Assembly: GCA_019417125.1 (NCBI GenBank)
Contig: DXVZ01000145.1
Coordinates: forward strand, 1-18,454
From: Phascolarctobacterium sp.
GTDB taxonomy: Bacteria; Bacillota; Negativicutes; Acidaminococcales; Acidaminococcaceae
Direction of reading: 5' to 3'
Length of the DNA stretch: 18,454 nt
The notes beneath the pieces are model-generated. The model saw only the letters and a list, made by a program, of their open reading frames with translations. It did no database searches and was not told the origin of the DNA. Both the position numbers and the translations under genes were made by a program. Shown here one piece after another: positions 1-5,774 of the stretch (position 1 is the stretch's first letter; each line of letters opens with the position of its first letter).

Positions 1-414
1 ATACAATAGAGAAATATCAGTTATCCAGGCATTATTTTTTTCAATAGCTGGATTTGAAACTTCGAAAGATTCAGTAACAGGATTAAAAGCTATTTTTATA
101 TACTTTCTCCTATAATTACTTCCTACAACAGCATTGCCAACAATTGCTGCTTTCATAGCCATTATTCTTTGCTGCCCGTCAATTAAAATAGTTTTTCCAT
201 AAGACATTGTTCCATCTTTTAATTTTATGTTGGGATTTTTCCATGTAATAATATATCCAACCGGAAATCCCGAATAAAGAGAATCTATAAGATCTCTTAC
301 TTTTGTAGCATCCCACACAAATGGACGTTGGATTTCAGGTATTGCTATTGCCCCTGAACGAATTAACCCTAATAAATTTTGAATTGAAATATTATTGACC
401 TGATATTGTGCCAT
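1..414 (-). CDS. DUF262 / GmrSD-like protein, N-terminal 138 codons (cut by window edge)
   Basis: The open frame starts at ATG 414 and runs off the left edge without a stop. The translation carries the two signature motifs of the DUF262 (ParB/Srx-like) domain: I-P-x-I-Q-R-P-F-x-W at residues 25-34 and D-G-Q-Q-R at 79-83. In this family (GmrS of the GmrSD type IV restriction system, and related defence proteins) the DGQQR loop is tied to nucleotide binding or hydrolysis that drives DNA cleavage. A ribosome binding site (AAAGGAT) sits about 7 nt upstream of the start. The gene lies 26 nt after a 69-residue protein on the same strand and probably shares its transcript. The codons are strikingly AT-rich compared with the genes to the right, suggesting transfer. 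Whether a DUF1524 (HNH) nuclease half follows cannot be seen. The domain call is firm; the exact system is unknown. Confidence 0.88.
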   Translation of the reverse strand, partial: MAQYQVNNISIQNLLGLIRSGAIAIPEIQRPFVWDATKVRDLIDSLYSGFPVGYIITWKNPNIKLKDGTMSYGKTILIDGQQRIMAMKAAIVGNAVVGSNYRRKYIKIAFNPVTESFEVSNPAIEKNNAWITDISLLY

Positions 415-440
415 AACTTTATCCTTTCGCAATCACTTTT

Positions 441-650
441 CTAAATCATATCAAAATGCCTAAATGCCGCTTTGATAATATCTTTCTTCGAATCAGGGCA
501 TGGAAAAACTCTTCTATTTGGATTTTTTCTATTATGGGCTATTTTAACAGGTATACCACAAATACTTTTCATATGAGCAATCCAACAACTTTTTACAGTG
601 CAATTATAATTTAATTTTATATATCTTTGGATATCTTTATACGTAGCCAT
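441..650 (-). CDS. Small conserved-looking basic protein upstream of DUF262 gene
   Basis: A 69-residue protein beginning M-A-T-Y-K-D-I-Q, rich in Lys/Arg/His, with a W-I-A-H-M-K segment near residue 23, a N-R-x-x-N-x-R-x-x-P-C-P stretch and a C-terminal H-F-D-M-I. No signal peptide or membrane segment is visible. The frame could start 11 codons earlier at 683, but ATG 650 is preferred: AAAGGAAA lies about 9 nt before it, while the upstream ATG lies inside an inverted repeat and has no nearby ribosome binding site. I do not recognise a named domain. Its position directly before the DUF262 gene, its shared AT-rich composition and the short spacing suggest an accessory or regulatory partner, perhaps nucleic-acid binding given its charge. 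That role is inference only. Confidence 0.7.
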   Translation of the reverse strand: MATYKDIQRYIKLNYNCTVKSCWIAHMKSICGIPVKIAHNRKNPNRRVFPCPDSKKDIIKAAFRHFDMI

Positions 651-671
651 AAATACATTTCCTTTAATAAA

Positions 672-709
672 AAGCTTCTGCATATAATTAATATATCATA
701 CAGAAGCTT
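672..709 (-). repeat. Inverted repeat AAGCTTCTG...CAGAAGCTT (terminator or operator)
   Basis: Two perfect 9-nt arms (672-680 and 701-709) are separated by 20 nt of AT-rich DNA. Read on the minus strand the hairpin is followed by CTTTTTATT, so it may terminate the biotin-linked operon whose last stop codon is at 728. It also straddles the predicted promoter of the small-protein/DUF262 genes. Both roles are possible and the sequence does not decide between them. Confidence 0.5.
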
Positions 710-718
710 CCTTAACAA
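690..718 (-). promoter_or_regulatory. Predicted sigma-A promoter for the small-protein/DUF262 pair
   Basis: On the minus strand a TTGTTA -35 (713-718) is followed after 17 nt by a TATATT -10 (690-695). Transcription would start about 30 nt before ATG 650. The left arm of the inverted repeat at 672-709 falls in the spacer and its right arm lies downstream of the start point, so the repeat could act as an operator. Confidence 0.5.
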
Positions 719-727
719 TTATATTTT

Positions 728-1939
728 TCACTTTTGCCGCAGCTTTTTCCTGTCCGTTTTGCCACTTTCATTTTTTGGCAAAGCATCTGTAAAAATTATG
801 CGTTTGGGCAATTCATGCTCAGTCAATCTGCCGCGCAGCTGCTGCAAAAGGGTGGTCTTTGTCAGCCCTTTGCCGCACACAAACGCCGCCAGCATATCGC
901 CCGCGCCGCCGTTTACCGGCAGCACCGCTGCGTCCTCCACGCCGGAGCAATCCAGCAGCGCGCTTTCCACCTTTAAGCCGGAAACTTTAATGCCGTTGAT
1001 GTTATACATATCGTCGCGCCGCCCTAAAAAGTGCAGCATGCCATTAGCGTCAACGCTGCCGCAGTCCCCCAGCGTCGCCGGGAGCGGCGTACCAATAACG
1101 CTGTATGCCGTGTCGATATAAATCTCGCCATGGCGTATTTCAATGCCGACGCCGTTAAAAGGCCTGCCGATTAGCGTGCGGTCATCCGTCATTTCAGAAT
1201 CTTTAATGTAGGTAATATAGTTCAGTTCGCTCGCACCGTAGTACAGCGTCATAGCGGCGTTGGGCATTACGCGCTTAACCTGCTCCATGTCATTTTTATC
1301 AAACCCCTGCGACCCGGCAATAATGTTTTTAACGCTTGGCAGCCCATCCTTGGCACTGCGCGCCAACAGCCGCAGTTTGGTGGGGATTAAATACACAACG
1401 TCGCAGTTATTTTGGGCAATCATCTCCTGCCATAAGCGCGGTCGGAACTTATCTGCCGCTGCAATGGCAGCGCCAGCATACAGCGCGCCCATGTACAAAT
1501 TAAGGTTGCCCGTAAACGCCAAACTTCCCTGCGCAAACATGCAGCTGTCTGCCGTTATGCCAAATACGCGGTTCTGTTCGTCAAAAAAGCCTGCCCAGCT
1601 TTCATAAGTGCGGAACAGTACCTTTGCCGCGCCGGTTGTACCGCTTGTCATCGCGCCCATACAGGCTTCCGGCGGCGGCAAAATATTCCGCAAATGCTCT
1701 GTATCCGCTTCCTGCGGTGCCAGCACCGGCACCCAAGCAGTGCCCGCCAGGGCTATAAACTCAATAAGCTGTTCTGCCGCCGTAGATTTTTTTATAAAAT
1801 GCACGCAGCGCCCGCCGCGCACTTCGCTTCTGCGCCCGCGCGCCAGTTCCGTCAGTTCGCCGTAAGTATAAGTTTGCTGTTCTGTTATTAAAGCCGCCTT
1901 TTGGGGCGGCTTGCTTGCTATCAGTTCAAGGTAATCCAT
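728..1939 (-). CDS. Short AMP-forming acyl-CoA ligase (YhfT-like)
   Basis: A 403-residue adenylate-forming enzyme (ANL superfamily), expected to activate a carboxylic acid as acyl-AMP and pass it to CoA. Visible core motifs are the phosphate loop T-S-G-T-T-G-x-x-K (98-106), Y-G-A-S-E (234-238), G-D at 291-292, G-R-R-D-D (306-310) with the hinge region after it, and the C-terminal catalytic Lys in N-E-S-G-K (K394). It is about 100-150 residues shorter than ordinary fatty-acyl-CoA synthetases, the loss being in the N-terminal subdomain, as in compact YhfT-type or MenE-like ligases. ATG 1939 is chosen because it follows the thiolase stop by one base; a TTG at 1954 in the same frame would overlap the thiolase gene. 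It is the last gene of the BirA-controlled operon. The substrate is unknown; a dicarboxylic or fatty acid linked to biotin precursor supply is an inference from context. Confidence 0.85.
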   Translation of the reverse strand: MDYLELIASKPPQKAALITEQQTYTYGELTELARGRRSEVRGGRCVHFIKKSTAAEQLIEFIALAGTAWVPVLAPQEADTEHLRNILPPPEACMGAMTSGTTGAAKVLFRTYESWAGFFDEQNRVFGITADSCMFAQGSLAFTGNLNLYMGALYAGAAIAAADKFRPRLWQEMIAQNNCDVVYLIPTKLRLLARSAKDGLPSVKNIIAGSQGFDKNDMEQVKRVMPNAAMTLYYGASELNYITYIKDSEMTDDRTLIGRPFNGVGIEIRHGEIYIDTAYSVIGTPLPATLGDCGSVDANGMLHFLGRRDDMYNINGIKVSGLKVESALLDCSGVEDAAVLPVNGGAGDMLAAFVCGKGLTKTTLLQQLRGRLTEHELPKRIIFTDALPKNESGKTDRKKLRQK

Positions 1940-1940
1940 C

Positions 1941-3071
1941 TTAACATCTCTCAATCAAAAGGGCTGTACCCACACCGCCTGCCGCCGCAACGGAAGCCAC
2001 GCCATACCTGCCGCCGCGCTTTTGCAGCGATTTTAACAGGTGCAGCAAAATAATCGCGCCCGATGCGCCATAGGGGTGCCCATAAGCCAGCGCGCCGCCG
2101 AAAATATTATAGCCATCCCCGTGGCCGGGGAACGCACGGCCGAACATTACGTCGATAACGGCAAAGGCCTCGTTCAGCTCAAAACAATCAATATCCGTGT
2201 GCTGCAGCCCTGCTTTAGTAAGCAGCGCCTGCACCGCCAGCACCGCGCTTTTAGGGCTCACCAAAGGGTCGCCGCCCACTGCCGCGCCGCACCGCACTTT
2301 TGCCTGCGCCGTAAGGTTATGCTCACGCGCATAACGCTCGCTTGCCAGCAGCACAAACGCCGCACCGTCATTCGTCAGGCAGGCGTTGGCAGCGTTAGTA
2401 AATTTGCCGCCCTCCAGCACGCAGGGCAGCCTGTCCAACAAGCGCTGGCTCATTTTGGGGCGGATGCCTTCATCGCGCACGGCGCCAAAACACGGCACAA
2501 TTATATCCGCCAGCACGCCGTCCGCAGCTGCCTGCGCCGCCAGTTTGTGGCTGCGCAAAACCCACGGGTCGCTTTCCGCGCGGCTGATGTGTTCGCGCTC
2601 CGCCGTCAATTCCGCGCCCTCCAGCATTACCGTTTCGCGGTGAATGCCCGGCATAAATTTGGCAACGCTGTACGTTTCTTCGCCCTTATAATCGGGGTGG
2701 TTGGCGTTGTAGCCGCGCCGCGGCTGGGTCGATGTGCTTTCAAACCCTCCGGCAGCAATCACGTCCGCCTCGCCTGCTTCAATCTTTGCCGCCGCCATCG
2801 CCACGGCTTCCAGCGCGCTGCCGCACTGCACGTCCACGCTCACAGAAGGTATGCTTTCCGGCAAACCAGCTTCCAAAGCCGCCAGCCTAGCAATGTTGCC
2901 GCCTGCGCCTACGCCGTTGCCAGCGATAATCTGCTGTGGCAGCACGTTATATTTTTTTATTATTTCTTTCAGCACCGCCGCGCCCAAAAGTTCTGCCGGC
3001 ACATACTTGTACACGCCGCCCGTCAGCCCAACGTAAGTGCGCAGCCCGCCGATTAAACAAACCTTATCCAT
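1941..3071 (-). CDS. Thiolase-family protein lacking the second catalytic Cys (YhfS-like)
   Basis: A 376-residue protein with the thiolase fold. The nucleophilic Cys is present (V-Q-C-G-S-A, C83), as are N-E-A-F (300-303), G-H-P (331-333) and N-D-G-A-A (234-238). The C-terminal motif that normally reads C-x-G-G-G, whose Cys deprotonates the substrate, reads A-A-A-G-G here, placing Ala362 where the Cys should be. Classical acetoacetyl-CoA thiolase chemistry may therefore be altered, and a condensing or acyl-transfer role is possible. The ATG at 3071 overlaps the bioY stop by one base (TGATG), showing translational coupling; the frame stays open 20 codons further upstream, but that part lies inside bioY. 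The ligase gene follows one base after its stop. In Bacillus the yhfS-yhfT pair accompanies a bioY homologue, matching this arrangement. Confidence 0.88.
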   Translation of the reverse strand: MDKVCLIGGLRTYVGLTGGVYKYVPAELLGAAVLKEIIKKYNVLPQQIIAGNGVGAGGNIARLAALEAGLPESIPSVSVDVQCGSALEAVAMAAAKIEAGEADVIAAGGFESTSTQPRRGYNANHPDYKGEETYSVAKFMPGIHRETVMLEGAELTAEREHISRAESDPWVLRSHKLAAQAAADGVLADIIVPCFGAVRDEGIRPKMSQRLLDRLPCVLEGGKFTNAANACLTNDGAAFVLLASERYAREHNLTAQAKVRCGAAVGGDPLVSPKSAVLAVQALLTKAGLQHTDIDCFELNEAFAVIDVMFGRAFPGHGDGYNIFGGALAYGHPYGASGAIILLHLLKSLQKRGGRYGVASVAAAGGVGTALLIERC

Positions 3072-3622
3072 CAGCGCCCACCGCCAATTGCACGCTGTAT
3101 CGGCGCGGTGATATACGCCGCCGCAATACATTTAACAATATCCATCGGAATAAACGGCAAAGCGCCAGTTACCACCGCTTCTTCCCAGCCAATGCCGGTA
3201 ACTAATTTAAGCTGCGCCACGCCCAGCAGGTAAATTACCGGAATACCAATAACCACGCCCAGCACTGCACAGCGCTTAAAACCGTAGTTATTGCCGCGCA
3301 GCCAGCTGATGACAAGCGAAGCCGCCAAAAAGCCGAAAATGTAACCGCCCGTAGGCCCAAACAATTTTCCCGGGCCGCTGGTGCCGCCCGTAAATACCGG
3401 CAGCCCCGCCAGGCCCATCAACAGGTACGCGCACATGGTAATCAGCACCTGCCGCGGCGTTAACAAAAACCCCAACAGGTTTACAAACACCGTTTGCAGC
3501 GATATCGGCGACAGCGAAAATGGCAGCGGGATAATTACATACGCCGATACGCAGTTCATCGCCATTAAAAGCGCCATTTTTACCATCTCGCGGACACTGT
3601 CCGGCTTGTTTGTGCCATTCAT
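3071..3622 (-). CDS. bioY: BioY, substrate-binding subunit of the biotin ECF transporter
   Basis: A 183-residue very hydrophobic protein with about six membrane segments and the BioY hallmarks: the early P-x-x-x-S-P-I-S-L-Q-T segment (around 34-44), the L-L-G-x-x-L-T-P-R turn, a G-L-A-G-L-P-V-F-x-G-G-x-x-G loop, and G-P-T-G-G-Y-I-x-G-F near residue 90. BioY is the S component that binds biotin at the cytoplasmic membrane and is energised by the shared EcfT/EcfA module, which is not encoded nearby. The length is normal. The start ATG 3622 lies 5 nt beyond the stop of the hotdog gene, with AAAGGAG about 11 nt before it. Position within the BirA-regulated operon strongly supports the biotin assignment. 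Confidence 0.95.
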   Translation of the reverse strand: MNGTNKPDSVREMVKMALLMAMNCVSAYVIIPLPFSLSPISLQTVFVNLLGFLLTPRQVLITMCAYLLMGLAGLPVFTGGTSGPGKLFGPTGGYIFGFLAASLVISWLRGNNYGFKRCAVLGVVIGIPVIYLLGVAQLKLVTGIGWEEAVVTGALPFIPMDIVKCIAAAYITAPIQRAIGGGR

Positions 3623-3627
3623 CTTTT

Positions 3628-4161
3628 TTAACTCTCCTTTATGCCTACCGTAAACAGCTCGCGCCCGCCGCAGTAGCCGTCAAGCGATGCGCCGTTACGG
3701 TAAATGTCTATTACTTCGCCTGCAAACGCCGGCATTTTAAATTTTACGTCCCAATTAAGCGGCATAGGCTTGCCAAGCTCGCGCCACAAATGCTCAATCA
3801 TGCACAGCCCCGGCACCACCGGATGCTCGCCGCGGTGGATGGAATTAGTATCGTCCACAGCGTCAAGGTAAGCATTAATTTCGGGTATATCAATAATAAA
3901 GCTCAGTTGTTTTTCGCCCTGCGGCACCGTTTCCGGCATCTCGCCTGCGCGCACCAGCGGGCGCAGCAGCGTTACCGTCAGCGAAGCGGAGCCTTCTTTA
4001 TAGGCTTCCATAATGCCCATGCGCGGCGGCGCCATTTTTACCGGGCGCGTCAGGTACTCTCCTCCGGTTAAATCAGTTGCCTTGATAACGGCTCTTGCCA
4101 TCACAGCGCCGTCATAGGTAGGGCCGTTGTATTCGGATAAAGCCCTAATAAGTTTTAACAT
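3628..4161 (-). CDS. Hotdog-fold dehydratase-like protein (FabZ/MaoC type)
   Basis: A 177-residue cytosolic protein and the first gene of the BirA-controlled operon. Residues 104-123 carry H-x4-P-V-V-P-G-x-x-x-I-E, which lines up with the FabZ active-site region: His109 and Glu123 have the 14-residue spacing of the FabZ catalytic His/Glu pair. The same His is also part of a D-x4-H (D104, H109) motif like that of MaoC/R-specific enoyl-CoA hydratases. A (3R)-hydroxyacyl dehydratase or enoyl-CoA hydratase role on CoA or ACP thioesters is the best guess. The ATG at 4161 is chosen because AAAGGTG lies about 8 nt upstream; two GTG codons at 4170 and 4167 are in frame but sit on that ribosome binding site. 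I do not know this protein as a standard member of yhfUTS-type clusters. The function is inferred. Confidence 0.75.
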   Translation of the reverse strand: MLKLIRALSEYNGPTYDGAVMARAVIKATDLTGGEYLTRPVKMAPPRMGIMEAYKEGSASLTVTLLRPLVRAGEMPETVPQGEKQLSFIIDIPEINAYLDAVDDTNSIHRGEHPVVPGLCMIEHLWRELGKPMPLNWDVKFKMPAFAGEVIDIYRNGASLDGYCGGRELFTVGIKES

Positions 4162-4184
4162 AGTCACCACACCTTTACTTTTTA

Positions 4185-4213
4185 ATTATAATTATTGCCT
4201 TTTTTATTGTCAA
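4185..4213 (-). promoter_or_regulatory. Sigma-A promoter of the hotdog-bioY-thiolase-ligase operon
   Basis: A perfect consensus on the minus strand: TTGACA (4208-4213), a 17-nt spacer, then TATAAT (4185-4190). The expected start point is near 4178, leaving a leader of under 20 nt. That excludes a leader riboswitch and leaves the overlapping BirA operator as the control element. Confidence 0.88.
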
Positions 4214-4239
4214 CCTTTTGTTTATTTATGGTTAACTTT
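4206..4239 (-). promoter_or_regulatory. BirA (biotin repressor) operator
   Basis: On the minus strand the half-site AAGTTAACC (4230-4238) is separated by 14 nt from GGTTGACAA (4207-4215). This matches the dyad recognised by BirA in Firmicutes (TTGTTAACC, 14-16 nt, GGTTAACAA) except for two bases at the outer end of the first half and one base in the second. The second half contains the -35 box, so bound BirA with biotinyl-AMP would block RNA polymerase. No other protein family fits this spacing better, and bioY is the second gene of the operon. Confidence 0.88.
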
Positions 4240-4296
4240 CTTTTTGTCAGACTTTTGCGAATTTACATTCCGCGCTTCTTTTTTACAAATTTATGC

Positions 4297-4324
4297 TTGT
4301 AAATAAATTACGACCTGCTATAAT
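4297..4324 (+). promoter_or_regulatory. Extended -10 promoter of the MATE gene, with inverted repeat
   Basis: TTGTAA (4297-4302), a 16-nt spacer ending in TGC, and TATAAT (4319-4324) make a TG-extended -10 promoter about 50 nt before the MATE start. An inverted repeat TTTACAA (4282-4288) / TTGTAAA (4297-4303) overlaps the -35 box and could be an operator, but no regulator gene is adjacent. Confidence 0.65.
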
Positions 4325-4373
4325 ATAAGATATTTTTTGCAAACATCATATCTATTATAAAGGAAGTGTACCC

Positions 4374-5726
4374 ATGCCGTCACTAAAAAATGCCGAAGGA
4401 ACACAAAAACTTTCAGTTTTTAAAATGACCTGGCCTATTTTTATAGAAATTTTATTGCAGATGATGGTCGGCAATGTCGACCAGTTTATGCTCAGCCACT
4501 ATTCTCAGCATTCCGTCGCCGCCGTAGGCAACGCTAACCAAATTATCAACATCATCATTATCGCCCTCAGCGTCATCAGCATGGCGGCAACAATTTTAAT
4601 CGCCCAGCACCGCGGAGCGGGCAACCGCGAAAAAGTTGCCGAAGTATGCACCGTCGCGCTGCTCGCCAACCTTGTTTTCGGCGCTCTCATCAGCGCGGCA
4701 CTGTTTGTTTTTGACGGCTTCTTTTTAAGCCTGCTGGACGTTCCGGCAGATATTTGGGCGGAAGCGTCGCTGTTTCTGCGCTACATAGGGCTCTTTATCG
4801 TTGTGCAGTCCGCCTATATCTCTTTTATTTCGTTCTTCCGCGGCTATTCCCTTTTAAAAATTACCATGATGTGTTCCGTAGTGATGAACCTTATCAACAT
4901 CGCGGGCAACTGCATTTTAATACACGGCCTTGGGCCTATACCATCGCTCGGCGTTTTAGGCGTAACCATCAGTACCAACACCAGTAAAGTGCTGGGGCTG
5001 CTGCTGATTTTGTACTTCTTCCATAAATATATTGATATCCGCCTGTCGTTTAAATACCTGCGCCCCTTCCCCAAAAACACGCTGTATAAAATTTTGTACC
5101 TGGGGCTGCCATCCGGCGGCGAATCGCTGTCGTACCAGATTTCGCAGATGGTAATAATGCGCTTCGTCAACGTAATGGGGCTGGTAGTTATTACCACCAA
5201 AATTTACGCCTACATCATCGCCATGTTTTCATATATTTATTCACAGGCGCTTGCCATGGCGACGCAGATTATCGTCGGTTTTTTAATCGGCGCGGGCGAT
5301 TTGGACGCAGTGGAAAAGCGCGTATGGAAAACCATCCGCATTTCCGTCGCTATCAGCACCACGCTGACGCTGATACTGTTTTTTAACAGCGACAACATTT
5401 ACGGCATTTTTACCGATAACCCAGAGGTGCTGGAACTGGGGCGGCATATCTTTTTAATTGAAGTGTTTTTGGAAGCCGGGCGCGCCGTAAACATGGTAAT
5501 GGTTATGAGCCTGCAAGCGGCAGGCGATATTAAGTGGCCCGTAACAACGGGGCTTGTTTCCATGTGGAGCGTAGCGACGCTTGGCGCATGGTTCTTTGGG
5601 CTGCACCTTGGCTGGGGGCTGGTAGGCGTATGGCTTGCCATGTGCCTTGATGAATGTCTGCGCGCCATGGTATTCATCTACCGCTGGAAAAGCGAAGGCT
5701 GGCGTAAAAATAATTTGTTGGAATGA
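4374..5726 (+). CDS. MATE family multidrug/Na+ efflux transporter
   Basis: A 450-residue integral membrane protein with about twelve hydrophobic segments arranged as two six-helix halves, typical in length for NorM/DinF-like MATE pumps. The first helix carries W-P-I-F-I-E-I-L-L-Q and is followed by V-G-N-V-D-Q-F-M-L-S, the usual N-terminal MATE region; the second half restarts around L-P-S-G-G-E-S-L-S-Y-Q near residue 248. MATE proteins expel cationic drugs or metabolites at the cytoplasmic membrane using Na+ or H+ gradients; the substrate here cannot be read from sequence. AAAGGAAG lies 7 nt before ATG 4374. The gene is monocistronic, divergent from the BirA-regulated operon and ends at a strong terminator. 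Confidence 0.93.
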   Translation: MPSLKNAEGTQKLSVFKMTWPIFIEILLQMMVGNVDQFMLSHYSQHSVAAVGNANQIINIIIIALSVISMAATILIAQHRGAGNREKVAEVCTVALLANLVFGALISAALFVFDGFFLSLLDVPADIWAEASLFLRYIGLFIVVQSAYISFISFFRGYSLLKITMMCSVVMNLINIAGNCILIHGLGPIPSLGVLGVTISTNTSKVLGLLLILYFFHKYIDIRLSFKYLRPFPKNTLYKILYLGLPSGGESLSYQISQMVIMRFVNVMGLVVITTKIYAYIIAMFSYIYSQALAMATQIIVGFLIGAGDLDAVEKRVWKTIRISVAISTTLTLILFFNSDNIYGIFTDNPEVLELGRHIFLIEVFLEAGRAVNMVMVMSLQAAGDIKWPVTTGLVSMWSVATLGAWFFGLHLGWGLVGVWLAMCLDECLRAMVFIYRWKSEGWRKNNLLE

Positions 5727-5739
5727 GCGCTTTACACGC

Positions 5740-5772
5740 AAAAAGAGTTTGGCATTTTGCCAAACTCTTTTT
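5740..5772. terminator. Bidirectional terminator between MATE and Fic genes
   Basis: A perfect 15-bp hairpin (arms 5740-5754 and 5758-5772, 3-nt loop) with runs of A on the left and T on the right. It can end transcription from both convergent genes: it begins 14 nt after the MATE stop and lies immediately beyond the Fic stop. Confidence 0.92.
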
Positions 5773-5774
5773 TA

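Noticed and set aside
1940..1954. TTG start for the ligase at 1954
   Set aside because: ATG 1939 begins right after the thiolase stop and gives the natural N-terminus; TTG is a weaker start overlapping the upstream gene.
2040..3056. Long open frame (338 codons) on the plus strand opposite the thiolase gene
   Set aside because: The translation is low-complexity Arg/His/Gln-rich, has no recognisable domain, and lies wholly antisense to a gene with conserved catalytic motifs. It is a composition shadow.
3071..3131. Upstream extension of the thiolase frame by 20 codons
   Set aside because: It would overlap bioY by 60 nt, and the conserved thiolase N-terminus begins at the TGATG junction at 3071.
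4162..4184. Possible biotin-sensing or other leader riboswitch upstream of the operon
   Set aside because: The predicted leader is under 20 nt, too short for a structured RNA, and the operator explains the regulation.
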